Of a DNA stretch of 64,000 nucleotides, positions 10,450 to 23,584 are shown piece after piece (the first letter of the stretch is position 1; each line of letters opens with the position of its first letter). The DNA is taken from assembly GCA_000469685.2 (NCBI GenBank), contig LS997563.1:34068468-34132467 (forward strand), read 5' to 3'. Under the pieces are notes generated by a model that was given only the letters and a program-made list of their open reading frames with translations, had not been told where the DNA came from and ran no database searches. The position numbers and the translations under genes were made by a program. The DNA comes from Haemonchus contortus. Lineage: Eukaryota; Nematoda; Chromadorea; Rhabditida; Trichostrongylidae.

Positions 10450-13400
10450 GATTTGATCTGCGGGTCGTACATGCGGTAGCGCGCCTTTTAGCAGTATTCC
10501 ACCTCCACCTAACTGGTGATATGAGAATGGAAAAAGCAGATCTGTCAATCGTTCTTAGTCAGTAGCAATGGCTACAATTTGAAACCTAACTTGAACTCTT
10601 GAACACCCCCTTTAACTAGATACTCCATTGAATTTGTCAAAATACTTCTGTAACATAGTTAATAGGGATGCCAATGGGATAGAAAATGAAGCTTTTTGCA
10701 ATCGGCGTGTATCGACTCATGAAAGGGTCTGATTTTTGATGTTCACTTCAACATGACATTATTCATTTATAGGATGACAAGTGATTGGGATAGCTCTGCA
10801 ATTAGCGGTCCAATGGCCCTCTTTGTGGATTTTCTCATATTTTTGACCCAACTGTCAATTCCCACGGGGTTCCACTGAAGCACGCTTCCAGTTGACCTCA
10901 GTATTCAATAGAAATTGCTTGCGTTGGAGATTAGAGTTCAAAGGCTGACATCCGCCTTTATGGCTTCATATGGCCAGGACTTCTGCCTCACAACGAATGT
11001 AGCCTTCTGAGATGTTTTTTCCAAACTCATCCTGGGGATCCCATGAAGTTTCGTATGACATCAAATAATGAGTTTCAGTTAACTTAGTGGGTTGGTGTTA
11101 TGGACTATGTATGAAAATGTTAAAGCAAGTTTTTTAAGTACAAGGCAATTTCATTCGTTTATTAGATAGATTCTGGCTGATTCATTTTAGTTTTGGTTCA
11201 TCATAGACTAGTCGATAATATATCTCATACTTTGCTCGATCTGATTCTGGCTCCTCGTTTCTTATCAGAGGTATGATATAGTTCTAAGCACGGATCCGGT
11301 TAGTGAAGTGTAGTAATATTAGGCTCGAACTCCAAAGATCCTTCTAAGAGACCTGAACGGGACATTGGCGGCCCTCCATCCTCTTTCAAAAAACTGATGG
11401 AACTCTATGATTTATTGCCTCGGCTATTCTCCACTAAACAATTTCTCTAGGGCGACTAGTAATTGCTGCTGAGGTCGGCCACTTTCTATGGTGAAGTGCT
11501 CCATGTGGTTGTGGAGTCATGGTGACCAACGTAATCACTGAGATAGTTTTAGTTAGTCGAAGCGGGGATAAGAATTACCTGCACTTTTTAGCGGATGGTT
11601 AGAGTTATAGGTAACAAACTGTCGTTGCTTCTAACATGCATATGCCGATCCTTTCTCTGAACCAACAACTCATGTTCCTGCTTCCTTTAGTCTCCCATGG
11701 GTAGTAATTGAATTTTCCAACAGTCCATTCCACAGCAGGGACGGTAATTTTGTGAAAAATATTCCTTGTTCGAATGAATCTTCATTCACCGTTATGCCAA
11801 CAAATATCTTTTGAACGTGTCCACATTACCCCCTTCTTTCTCAATCACACATAATATAGTAGGTAGAACATTGTTTTGACTCTTTCATACTTACGCCCTG
11901 TCGCCCGTTGATGGAGGATACAACTTAAACTTATAGGTATGATGCTATTTCTATACAATATTAGGCAAAAATGACTAGTCAGCTGGATTTCATATAACAT
12001 CATCATACATTGTCGGGTAACGCACCACTTGGCACTTCCATATCCTTCTTTTTGCGTTCTTGTACATTCTCATCCATCTCAATGAAGTTTACTAGCGGGT
12101 TGTGATACACAGGGATGTCTATGTCAGGCGGATATGGGATACCAGTCACGTCTCCCCTTAAAACGGCTTCTGTGTTGCGGTTTCAAGGCATATAACTGTA
12201 GTATTAACGTCGTTTCAGAGCAATTGTCATATTCGTTATTTTCGCGACCAGCCTTAGGTACTGTTCCCTTGAATGAAACTATACCTATTCCTTAAAACTC
12301 ACCTACAATCGGATCCGAAACCTACTAGACTGCCCGGATGACATTTTTTGAAGGTATTGTCAATGAAGCAGGAATGTGGTGTGTGGATCGTCTCTGTCAA
12401 TGCTGTCATTCCCTAGATCTTCATTGAAGCACTCCATCAATCCATTTTTCTGCTGTAGTTTAGAGTCACAGTGGTATTCGACACAATTCTCCTCCAGAAG
12501 TAGAAAGAGTTCCTATTCAAAACCGTTCATCACTGGGCTTCAAACACCATGTCGTAAAATGCTCTCAAAATCTCTCGATGAGTGTTTAGCTTCTATAATG
12601 ACTTAGTGCTGCTATGTTGTTTATTTATTTATTTGGTGCACGCCTAAGTGTACTGCTGCAATTCCTCGACCTCCGACTACGAATAAAGGAGGTGTATTAG
12701 CACTGAAGAGGAGAAACTTTCAACTTCTTGGGTTTCTAACATTCAAAAAGTGTGTATTGTAATGTACTCCTCAAGTCTCGATTACACCTCCCTGCGGTGC
12801 AGATGCATTCTTATCATTAAGAGCTATGGGCTATTCTTCTTCATTTCTACAGCCGAGAAATCCTAACAACATTGTTTACCCTGACGTTTCTTAGCAGAAT
12901 GTTGGTACTCAAAAGATGATGCTACGCGAAGGCGGTACTTTCAGCAATCGACCTCCATGACAAGTAAAGTGGGATCCTCTGGAAGTTAGCTAAACAAGTA
13001 TCTCTTCAAAATATAAACATGGCTATAAATTGACGGTTATGTCCCCCAAAGGGTTAACACTAGGGAGGAAACCATGGGCCAGCTGGCTTCACATCATGTT
13101 TTCAAGTGGCCAAAATTAAATGACTGCCGTTAAGGACTCCGTGAAGTCTTGTAATATGCATTACTCTTCCCTTTTTTACTTTTAAACCTCCTTCCTCTTC
13201 CCTACCCGTCCTTTTGCGACCCATTTTTCTTACCGCGAGACAAGTACGACTTTCTTTCACGTGACCCACCCTTGGAGCAACTCGTATAGCACTTTTTGTT
13301 TAGTCCTCTGAGACTTCTTTGATATTTGGCCATTCTCCGACTTCCATGAGCCAGCAAATGTGTCTGAGTGGGCGGGACCTATGCAGCCCACATGTTTGTG

Positions 13401-15488
13401 GAAGACAGTGGTTTCCGCATCATTTCTTAACTTCATTTCATCATCAAGCTTGTCACCGCATGACACGTCGGTCAGATCTTCCGGGGACGTATTCACTTCA
13501 CTTTACATCTTTCTCTTTTGCTGGATGTTAAGAAAGGTGGCTGGGTAGCAAATGGTTCAATGGCAAGTTTGGCTGCTATACCGCGAATATTTACTGAACA
13601 GATCTTGTACATACCTACCGTCCTATACGGAGTCTACGCGATATCGATTTTATAGAGGATAATAAAGCACTCCTGCACGCCAGCTTGCTTTGCAAGTTCA
13701 CGACATATTCCAAGAGGACCTCAATCCTCTCCAAAAGGCATACTGAAGGTTCTACCCATGTGGGGGGTATTCGTTTATGCTTTTCACCTGTTCTCAACTC
13801 TTCAAAATGCAGAAAGAACGAATGAGGATGGGATATCTAGCAAATGTGACACCCTCAGCATTGACAAGGGGGTCGATTCAAACCCACAGTAGAGAACTTA
13901 ATTGGCTGGATTTTGCATGTTTCAGAAAGCTCGATACGTTGCTAGTAACCATGCTATCCTTGAGAACGAACTATTACATTTTTTTGAGATGTTGGTATTC
14001 CCTTGGTAACAACTGCCGTAAAACAGCCTTCAACATCGAATAAAGATTCTACACCCTTAGAAATCACCAGAGAGGGCCACAGAGCAAGTGGCAGCTGCAA
14101 CTATCACCATTGCCGACATGCTAGCTGGGCGAAGAAAGACGTGAGGCGATGAACTGGTCCATCCGTAACGAGCTCCGAGTAAACAGGAGCGACTGAAGAC
14201 GAGGAAAACTTTCGCCTTCGTTTGCGCACCAATATTAGGCAACGACTTCCAATCAGAGCATCTAGGCGTTGTTTTTGTTTAGCTCACGTGGTGGGGATGA
14301 CAAACAAATTTCGGACGCCTTAGCGGAATCACTTAGAATAAATCTCAGGATTTGGGTAGTTTGGAGCGGAGCATTCGGAGCTCACCATTAGCTTAAAACA
14401 AGTTTTTCAAAGTAGTGTGCTGAGACAAATCCCTAGGCGGGACTGGTCAGAAATTGAAACCGCCTTTTTCCTCTCCCGCCCGCATTTTTTCGCTCCTTGT
14501 ATTTTTAAAACCTTCTAAATTTAGGAAAATCTTCGAATTTGGAATTTTAGAAACGAATTTTAGAAACGGCTCGTGCTGCAGCCGCCCTAGAAGGCCAGGG
14601 AACAGGCTTCTGCTTATCTGATATTAGGGGTGCTAGCAATTTCCCCTGGTGGAAATAATCGAATTTTCCAGACATTGTATTCAAAAGAGAACGTCAAAGC
14701 TGTCTTTCGCATTCGGACATGATGCCTATTCCCGAGTGAGAAACATACCCGCAGCATATTTCTAAGTTTCTGGGAAACTTCAATTTTCATTGAAATTTAT
14801 TTCGCTGATGTAAGCTCAATGCAAGCCCGACTGTGAGGTCTTTTGAAAAAAGAAAACTTCTCTCTCACAGAGTTACTCAGTTTGAAAACATGGACTTCTT
14901 AGTGAACTAAAGCCCTCCTAGTAAGTACCTTCAGGGAATTTTTCTCTATTCTGCTTTCGTATGCAATGGAATGACATCTCATTTGTTCTTGGCTGCTGCT
15001 GAAAGCTTGGCCATGAATAATTAGGGTCGTGCACTCCATAAGTGGCTTAGCCATTTCTAGTGTGTCTAGTGGAAGCCGCTCGCTCTTTCACAACTTCTCG
15101 ATGACTCCAAAATTTACTATACTTCCTACTCTACTCCATTGTTCCGTTGTTTCCTCACCTTTTTCATGTGGTGACTGGCATTCATGTCTCTTATCCTTCA
15201 AACATTTTTCTTTTTCTACTACATTTTTCACAGAATCCTTTAGTTCATCATGTGAAATTTAATTGGAGCAGAAGTTTTGTCTTGACTTTTTTTCTTTTTT
15301 TTAGAATTTCTGAAAAATGGAGGTATCTGTTCCACACAGTATACACACTGAGCAATGTTACAATTGATAACGTTGAAGAGCTCATGTCAGAGTTAACGAT
15401 CTAGAAAACAGCACTAGCGAACCACCTTGTTGAAAAACGAACTTAGTGCCTATCCAAAAAGGATCTAATGTCTAATTCATTCAGCGAT
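10450..15488. other. Long stretch with no supported gene
   Basis: About 5 kb with only short frames. The longest are at 13257-13496 (minus, hydrophilic), 13777-14043 (+) and 15147-15404 (+, ending ISEKWRYLFHTVYTLSNV after a TTTTTTAG acceptor-like site). None has a recognisable domain or a splice-consistent neighbour. It may be intergenic or old transposon debris. Confidence 0.4.
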
Positions 15489-15668
15489 CCCAGGTTGATG
15501 CCCACCTGGCCCAATCAAGCCTCACATCCCTGCGGAGTCGATTATTTTGGATCAGACTTGCATGGGTGATTTGCTTGTACATTGACGACCAACACAAGCC
15601 ATACAAATAGGCCATACATGCATTCGAAACACCACTATGGCTTTGAGTAGAGGCGAATGTGTTCGTAT
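15489..15668 (+). mobile_element. tRNA-derived SINE, diverged and 5'-truncated copy
   Basis: SINE body motifs in order, strongly diverged: GATGCCCACCTGGCCCAATC, CATCCCTGCGGAGTCGATTA, a CAGACTTGCATGGGTGAT counterpart, AAGCCATACAAATAGGCC and CACCACTATGGC. The head with boxes A and B is absent. Confidence 0.55.
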
Positions 15669-16042
15669 CCCAAAAACACGTGCATCTCAGAAGCCGCTTT
15701 TATCTTCTCATGCACAAGTGGTTTTATTTGGGAGATACAGGGATGGGGTTGAACATCCTGAATAGCATTAGAAATACGACATTAACCTCAGCATCAATTC
15801 AATAAAATGATTCGCATTGATCACAAGACAGTTCTAAATTGTTCTATGTAGAGATCAGCTAACTGATTGCTATCAACTTTCTCGGACTCAAAGTAAAGGG
15901 TGGTACAAGCTCAAATACAGTATCACCACAAGATGTTCCTTTCGCCCTGACGGGCGCGACAGAAGACGATTGAGAAGATATTGGCGCTAGAAGGAAATCG
16001 TTGATAAACTGGAAGTAAGATGGTACAGATGATTTCATTGTA

Positions 16043-17325
16043 TTGGGTTGTCCGAAAAGTTCCCGCCGATTTTTGATACCCTGGATTTATCAACCGTTGT
16101 ACAAAAGATTAAGGATCCAACCTAGTAAAGTTATATGTTTTCTGAAAGAGTAGATCCTCCTCTATATTCCTATCGAAATTCTGTCAACATTTGTCGAAGT
16201 TTGTCTGTACAGGACTCGTATGAAAATGGAGAACCACTGCGCGCATTTTCGGTAACTGAAGTATTTCTTCTACCGCAAGGCCTAGAATGCGGCTCAAGCC
16301 GCATGAAAGATATATGAAGTTTGAGTAGACCATGCCCTAGAGGAACGTACAGTGCATGACTAGTTTGCGAAATCCAAACGGAGTGAACTTGCCTTCGAAG
16401 ACCGGCAACCCTTTGGAAGACTATCATCAGTTTGAACGATCAACTCAAAATGTTAACTGAAGCAAATCGGCACATCACTGCTCGTGGAGTAGGACAAGGG
16501 CTTAGTGTTCCGAAATTAACCATCCATGATCATCTGCAAACGCTTAGTTTTGTAAAGCGCCTTGATGTTCAGATATCTCGCGATAGGAGCGAGCGCAATG
16601 CGATGGACCGCGCCTCCATGCGCGACTCGTTGCTCGAACGAAATAAAAATGAGCCGTTTCAGAAAAGCATGAGCACGAGGGACGAAAATCGGATTGTGTA
16701 CAGCAATGAGGAGCGGAAACGATCATGTAGCCCCTTAGTGAGCCGTCACAAACCTCTACAAAAGTCTAAATCCAGGTGCGGATGACTATGCCGAGATGCT
16801 GATGGGATTTCAGGGGAATCACTTACCATGAGCTGTTGTCGCACAATCAAAATATGATTTAGGAAAGGTACTATAGCTAGCTCGAAACGGTGGAGGCAGC
16901 GATGGACCAAAAGCGACCCGAAGTGGCCAATTGTTAGGGCGTAATTTTCCAACAGGGTACCTCCAGACCACACGTATTTTTGGCCACTCGTCAAAAGTTG
17001 CTAAAGCTTGGGTGGGATGCCTTACCACACCCCTCATATAGTCCAGACATAGCACCATCAGAATACCTATTGTTTGGGTTTCTGCAAAATTCCTTGAATG
17101 GAAAATCGTTCAATTCGCTGGAGGACTGCAAATAGCACCTGAGTGGGTTTTTCGATCTTAAGTCTGGAACCTTCTATGAAAGAGGGGAACTGGAAGCTAC
17201 AGAAAGATGGCGAAGCCTTACTGAACAGAATGGAGGATATATTGTTCAATCAATGGATTTCTTCTTCTAGGAAATTTCACTCAAAAATGAATCAAAAATC
17301 GGCGGGAACTTTTCGGACAACCCAA
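16043..17325 (+). mobile_element. Full-length mariner element, inactive
   Basis: Perfect 35-bp terminal inverted repeats (16043-16077 and 17291-17325, starting TTGGGTTGTCCGAAAAGTTC) are flanked by TA on both sides, the Tc1/mariner target-site duplication. The length of 1283 bp is that of complete mariner elements. The intervening + strand holds a broken transposase. Hookworms are known to carry mariner elements of this size (for example bandit of Ancylostoma); whether this is the same lineage is not shown here. Confidence 0.95.
16135..17250 (+). pseudogene. Mariner transposase pseudogene
   Basis: Fragments in several frames match mariner transposase in order. 16432-16785 reads ITARGVGQGLSVPKLTIHDH (helix-turn-helix region), then ERNKNEPFQKSMSTRDENRI and ERKRS, where TRDE stands for the first catalytic Asp motif (usually GDEKW). 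Around 16975-17135 it reads RPHVFLATRQKLL...YSPDIAPSEYLLFGFLQNSL. The third catalytic Asp, normally PSDY, is Glu here (PSEY), and the second Asp motif before RPH is not readable. Frameshifts and a TAG after NSLEDCK also disable it. The 117-aa frame is not a host gene. Confidence 0.85.
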
Positions 17326-17353
17326 TATTTCTTCGTTTGGAGTTCGGGTAGAA

Positions 17354-17612
17354 GTGGTGTAATAAAACGTGGAGCACTATCACGCCCATAGTTCTAGGAT
17401 CAAATCCTTTAATGATACTCTCCCCTAGGCCACCAGAGCCTTCTACATCTCCGGGACCTGCTAATCGGTACCACGTTCGTCTGGAAGGATAAAAGGGCTT
17501 ATCGTGGATTGGCTGGCTACTGCTATTCATTTTATAGGTCACTATACAAGGAAAAAACGCCACTACGTTCTGATGTGAAATCGAAGGCCAGGACTCATCC
17601 CGAAACGTAGTT
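17354..17612 (+). mobile_element. tRNA-derived SINE, near full length, diverged
   Basis: It begins 28 bp after the mariner with GTGGTGTAAT (box A region). A decayed box B region follows, then CCTAGGCCACCAGAGCCTTC, CTCCGGGACCTGCTAATCGG, TACCACGTTCGTCTGGAAGG, ATAAAAGGGC and CGCCACTACGTTCTG. Order matches the intact copy at 53937-54226. Confidence 0.65.
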
Positions 17613-17619
17613 GTGGACA

Positions 17620-20600
17620 CCATAGGGCTTTGAGTTATTAGTTTGAGTCAGTTAGTCAGGCTTACATTACCATTCGCTGCAATTGTCACTTGTCAGTACT
17701 CATCGCAATGCTTTCCATGGGTTGGTCAAGTGGGTCGTAGTAAGTCCGTTCGATTTCAGTAACGACACCCACTGATAAGTTCGCATTAATTTTATCGTGC
17801 TTGTCAAATTACGAAGGTGGTGCCAAAATATCTTTCAATTACAACAGCACACTCGCATTTTTCTACAAGTACTGAATGATTTCGAAAACGAAAATCCTGG
17901 ATCCGAAGTAGAATTGAAATATTTATTTTGAATCGTGCCTGATTGAATATTGTTATCATTCTTATATCGTTCTGGATTGAATATTTTCCATATCCGGTTG
18001 CTGAATAATCCCTTGTAGAAGTTTGAGGATTCGCGCATAAAAAGTGATCCAACTAATTATTCATGTCTTCCGAAGAACTCGAGTCCCCCCCCCTATGCTT
18101 TGACGCGATCTTAGTAATTGGTGGTCAGAAGGCCCCGAGTGGGAAGAGTACGTTGGCCGGCAGCGGAGCCGTCCTCCTTCAATTTTTCAAATTGTTGTCA
18201 TGTGCGAAAGGACACGTTTGTGGCCCGGCTTTTGTTGGGTACGCAAAATTCTTTTTTCCTAACCTAAACAGATTTCCTTTTGGTAATTGTACTCCTCCGT
18301 TGATTTCATAGTAAACATGTTTTTTTTCCGAAAGGATAATCTGATTTGCGAAAGAAATCTCATAGTAAACAATCCTTTTACCACCTCACTGAATGCATAG
18401 CTGTCCTCGGCTGCCGCTGGAGAGCCATGATACCATTTATGTAACGTTGTTATACAAAAACTTTATTTACAGAATCTTTTTTGTTTTCCTTCAATTTTTA
18501 TCACCTTCAACTACAAAGTTCTGAGAAATTCCAACGTTGATCAATCCCGAGATGAGTTTCATGAGGCTATCGAACAACTTGCGTTGGGCAGCCAGAGTAG
18601 AAGCTGTTACCTTCCCCTAGAAACCTAGTACCAATTAGATGTTTAGCACCTGTCAAAAAGAAATGGAAGACCTCGTTGGCTTTGATAGGCAATAATCCAC
18701 TATGGATCCTTGGATCTTACTATGGGCTTCAAAAACTGCACTGTTAAGTCGTTGGATATTGTGAAACTAAAGTTCACTTCATCGAGATCCTCACCGTCGT
18801 CTCATCTAGCACACATAAATCAGCTGTGTTACCTTGGTAATTAACGTGATTATTTAGAAACACTGGACTGGTCAAGGGTTTCGGAAAGTTTCAGAATTTC
18901 TCCTTCCTCCCGAATTGCTATAAATGATCGCTTCTACCTAGGGCCAGCATATCAACCCCCTTAGCTTTAACTAGTTGATCAGAACGTGGTGCATCGCTAT
19001 CCCTACAATTTCCGCTCGCAGATTTTCTTTACGGCTCAAGACAAGCAAAACTGCCAGCGGTATCTACTCTACTTCTACACGGTCACATCCTTTTGCATCT
19101 ACATGGCATTCTTACCTCTACAAAACAGACTCTATTCTTGCTTTTAACGGTTCTTTATTTTCTACCGTTCTGCTGCTCAACGAAGCAAAAAAACACTGTA
19201 ATACCTTGGTTTACATACATAATTCCCGATTGTAGGAGGTAAGCAGCAATACAAGGCTTCGTTACCAAGTTGTATCTTCGGTTATCAAATCTGGTACCGA
19301 TAGGCTTGGTGCTGAGGCTAACCAAGCTCTCCACTCTCTTGAGGTTAGTCACCAAATCCATCTGTATGGACAAAACACTTGACCATCAGCTGCCACCGAA
19401 ACATGTGTTCTGATGCCACTGCGGTTTGAGAGGAAATGCGAGTAAGCAATCAAAAATAGGATTTAACCAACTAAAAACGGAACTTGGCAACTTTGACGTC
19501 CTATTTATTATTCATTAAAACTTCCCTTATCAATTACCACCGAAATGTTGAGTAAGGGAGTTGGGAATCTTTCATTGTCAAGGGGTAATCTGCAGGACGA
19601 AACGTTACTACACACCTTCCCATCTGCGGTTTTTGCCCAAGAGGTTGGCTACAACTTAATGTATTGATTTCTCGATCGTTTGGAAATTTATTTGCAACGT
19701 AAAGTAAAGTGGTTGTCTTGTTTTATATGTAAAAAGAGCTGGATATGGTGAGAGCGAAAAGCCAATAGTTCTTGCTGCCCGCTCCCTTCCCTGTTCTTCT
19801 GGACCTTGACTCGAAGAGCTGTGGATGTTCATAATGATCTGTTCTCTTGCAGTTTTTTGCATAGACATCTCTCCAGGCTGTTCTCTGCATTACTCAGATG
19901 AATGTTAAGTACACTGTAGTTTCCGAATAGTTATTGAACGAAGAACTTTTTGGCTTCGATTATCACCTTTACAAGATGTCCTCCTGCTTTCTTCGTTTAT
20001 TTGAGATCACAAGAAATCAAGGGTTCGAATGCATATCATTGGGCTTAGAAGGAGGAATTTTAGTTGTTCCGATCGGGTCTCTTCCTAAGATTCGATGTTG
20101 AAGCACCCAAAGTGGTTAAGCCAGGTAGAACTACCCCACCCCATTCGATTCAAAAAACCAGTATTTATGATGTTGATGGGATCACATACTGACTTATTGC
20201 CATGCAGAGATCCTAGTCTCGACAGGATTTCACATTAGCAGTTCTTTTTGTGACATACAGACAAGATTCTCATTTTTGCCGCTCCATCTGTTTGTTTTCA
20301 GCATTTCCGTCCATCTGAAAGCTTTAAAGAACTACATTTTCATGGCTCAGTTCATGTGAACTGATCGCCACCCTCATTTGAAGTATTTGTCCTCATTATG
20401 TCTTAGAACATACATACTTAGGAGGTGTTCGCGTTTTGCACTAATCAACGACGTCACATTATCGCCAAGCGAACGTGTTGCGGGTGGGCCATTAGGAGAG
20501 AGAGATTTGGCTACGAGCCTTTTACGAACTTGCTTGAGGGTAACGGCATCTACCGCTGAGACATCGATGACAACCTCAGGCTTCTCCCCTCTGACTACTT

Positions 20601-20903
20601 CATGAATTTTTTTACTCTCTCCTATTTGCACTCAGTTACCATGATGGCGTTTCCTTTGCTTGATATCGGTCTAAGAGTAGGTAACCACTCGAATTCTTGC
20701 CCTCGATCAAGTTCGCAACCTGGTGCTACAATGCGGCAGCTTCATTGAAATTCGTTTTCAGTATTTTTCTAATTAGTTTTTGGACTTTATATGAGTTCCA
20801 GAGATGAAATGTGTTTAATTGATGGATTTGGATTCGTGCAGGGTGATTACGCTCGGCGGACAACATAAGTGTTTTTTTCGCAGTAATATGACTGTTTTAG
20901 TTA
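17620..20903. other. No gene recognised
   Basis: Short frames on both strands, including a both-strand-open stretch at 20374-20631, without recognised domains. The final part (about 20840-20903) is probably promoter and 5' UTR of the gene starting at 20904. Confidence 0.35.
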
Positions 20904-22553
20904 ATGGCCGAATCTGAGGAGAAAAATCTTGAGAAAGAAGCCGAGCAGATCGAAGCAGAGCTCGGTGAGGACCATCTCGTTCATCTATTGCAATGTCTTA
21001 CATCGAACTCACCTGATGCCTCAAAACGCCTTCTAGAATTGCATTCCGAGGTAGGAACTCATGTTTTGTCTCTCAAAGCAGGCTTGATCGCGCAACTCCG
21101 TCAGAATAAATTACTTCTTCATTGAGTTAAGTAATATTTTGGCAATTTAAATTGATTGATTCAATTTTTTCTTCCTTATTTTTTATGGATTTTTCCTACA
21201 GGAGCCTTCATCCCTCGCTGTAGACATCAGTAGACTTTATTTCCTTTTATTTGAACAATAAGAGGGCACGTTCAAATATTTTCACATTTATTTATTTTAT
21301 ATTTTTCATTTTCAGTGCCGTAACGTCATATCGAAAAAGCCTCCGATTAAACCAAAAGCGGTGAAGCCGGAGCAAAAACAACCCATTTCACATGGTTCAA
21401 CTAAAGGTAAGTGATATAAGTAAATATATCGAGGGACTCGTCTGGTAGGATAAAAGCACTGACTTGTACATCGGCTGGCTCCCACAAGCCATTGTATAGA
21501 AAAAATACGCACTTAAAGGGCACTATTATCGGATGCGAGAGCGCATCCCAAATACGGGATGGACTAGCGCCGAAGTATTAATCCTTCACTTATATAAAGT
21601 TATGGGATTCTTTGCCCCGGGGCCCATGAATTGACTCCACCGAGAAATTTATGGTTCGATGCTTACTCAAAGGAATTAGGGCCTTCGAGGGCTTGAGTTA
21701 TATTAACAGAAAGAACCTTTCTTATCTCTTTGAAGAGACACTTCCTCTTCAGCTCTACGAAAATTATGCTAGCACATCATACATCTATGACAAATACAGG
21801 TGAATAATTCATGAGAAGGTGTTTGAACATTCGTGGAGTTTGTCGAAGAAGATGTAATCTATAGATTGAGAAAGAAGGGTTCTCCTGAAACCTGAAATAT
21901 ACTCCTTTTGAGGTGGACCTTTAAATGTTGAAGAGTGGAAAAGGAAAGGAGGACGAGATTCACTCGGGATTGTTTGGTTATGACATATTCGTATACCAAA
22001 ATCCTATGTATTTGATAGTCGATATGCATGTAAATGAACTTTTTCTGTCAGAAAAGGTAATTGTAATTTTCTAAAATATACGCAATCACATAGCTGCCCC
22101 ACTAATCTTGTAATGCACCTTCGTTCGTGGGGTATTTCGTTTGAAAAAATTCGTTTGGGTGCTCTGGGAGCCAGGAGGTCCATCATAAGGAAAACCAAAA
22201 ATATTCTGTTCAAAGCTACAAATAAAGAGCTTCTGATTACTAAGTGCACTTCTTTTTTCCAGCTGTGGCGAGCAAAACGATGGCATCACGTACACAGAAA
22301 GTCCAGCCAGTTGTACGTTTACCAAATTTTTTGATTCATTTGCCATTACCTAAGCTTATGTTTGGAGTAAAAACAGTAATCCCACGCAGTTGTATAAATA
22401 GCGAGTCAGGAAAAGCCCAATGGAGAATTTTCTCAGAATTCATGTACAACTTCTCCGAGCAATGTGATTTTTTTTCAGAAACCTCGAATAATGATGACAA
22501 AACAAACGCACTCCTTGGTACCACGTGATACGCACAGGAATATCGCCGCCTGA
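20904..22553 (+). CDS. Small five-exon gene, 126-aa charged protein of unknown function
   Basis: Proposed exons are 20904-21050, 21202-21219, 21316-21406, 22263-22312 and 22479-22553; all phases join and the frame ends at TGA. Exon 1 (49 aa, starting MAESEEKNLEKEAEQIEAEL) is acidic and probably helical, with heptad-like Leu spacing. The rest is strongly basic and Pro/Lys-rich (SKKPPIKPKAVKPEQKQ) and probably disordered. Acceptors are nematode-like (TTCCTACAG, CATTTTCAG, TTTTTCCAG, TTTTTTCAG) and donors are GTAGGA, GTAGAC, GTAAGT, GTACGT. The 18-nt exon 2 is the least certain; exon 1 also joins exon 3 in phase without it. The start is the first ATG, three bases after a TTTTAG that may be a spliced-leader acceptor. 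I recognise no family. The ORF running through exon 4 to 22528 is an alternative 3' end. Confidence 0.6.
21428..21575 (+). mobile_element. tRNA-derived SINE, 5'-truncated, in intron
   Basis: SINE body only: GACTCGTCTGGTAGGATAAA, GCACTGACTTGTACATCGG, CACAAGCCATTGTATAG and GAGCGCATCCCAAATACGGG. It lies in the intron between exons 3 and 4 of the 20904-22553 gene. Confidence 0.75.
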
Positions 22554-22632
22554 CCTACAAGCCTTATTCATATTAAGCGATATTTTTCTTCAGAAAATTG
22601 GACTAAACTTACTGGTTTCCATGTTTGTACAT

Positions 22633-22638
22633 AATAAA
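22633..22638 (+). terminator. Poly(A) signal of the 20904-22553 gene
   Basis: AATAAA about 80 bp after the stop codon, in an AT-rich tail, supporting the chosen last exon. Confidence 0.65.
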
Positions 22639-22639
22639 T

Positions 22640-23580
22640 ATATTGACCATTTTATTTGAATTGTTTTTTCTCTGAACTTGAAAAAATTTATGGTTGTCAT
22701 AGATCTTCTATATGATGAAAGGCAAGGGATGTACATCAGAAGAGCAAGAACGGGAAGGAAATCATCTATGACTCTAGGACTGACTGAATTACCCCTTCAG
22801 TGACGTCGAAACACTTAAGAAATCTAGCTAGTTTTCAGTTAAGACGTTGAGAAAAGTGCTGCACTCGAACGGCAGAGTTATAACTGTAGTTTATTAGTGT
22901 AGGCAGGGATTACTCGGATAAATGAGCCTTTCGAGATTTTTTAAAGCCGTAGTTAACGTCAGCAGTTCATGGTTAATCAAAATATGGCCGATGAAAAGAT
23001 TTATCAGTGTAGGACACTTTTTTTTGAATGTAGTATTTTATATGGATGAATCAAGCTCTCACATAGCCTTTCTTGCAAAACCATGAACATCATGGTCGCT
23101 TTTCCAGTTATTCGTATACCCCCACATATCCCCCATTACCCCCAGTGATGGGTGTGTGGGGGTATTCGTATACCCCCACACACCCATCACTCTTCATTCT
23201 GTAGCAATCCTTAGTCAACTCCCGCTTCAAGCCACCTGAAAGCGTACTGCGGGAAGTATACTGAGGTGGTTTACTCGAGATTAAATAAACTTATCCCTAT
23301 TTCACAAGATCACCTTGGCCTCATGCCACAAAAATGTCTGCGTTCCCAGCAAAGACCACACACTACGTCGATGACAGCCGAGAATTGGGAAGAACTATGA
23401 AACAAGTTGTGAAAATGGGAAAAGCCGCAGCACGACAAGTGATGGAAAAATAACGACAGTGAGTTCCTTAGAAGTGCACAGAGTCAATTACAGACTGCAG
23501 TGAGGAAGCAGTCAAAAGGGTAAGGGTCTCTCAAAACTTGGGAACAACTTTGGCATTGGCGTTAGCATGGACCATGCTGT
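22640..23580. other. Intergenic; C/G-rich palindrome inside
   Basis: No gene seen. A C-rich stretch at 23118-23191 contains the palindrome listed separately. Confidence 0.45.
23144..23191. repeat. Perfect 22-bp palindrome with 4-nt loop
   Basis: The left arm AGTGATGGGTGTGTGGGGGT (first 20 of 22 bases, 23144-23165) is followed by TCGT and its exact reverse complement (23170-23191). Pairing is complete, so the palindrome is recent or maintained. No element termini or target duplication are visible. Confidence 0.9.
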
Positions 23581-23584
23581 GAAA

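Noticed and set aside
16432..16785. 117-aa + frame as a host gene
   Set aside because: It is the middle of a mariner transposase inside perfect TIRs.
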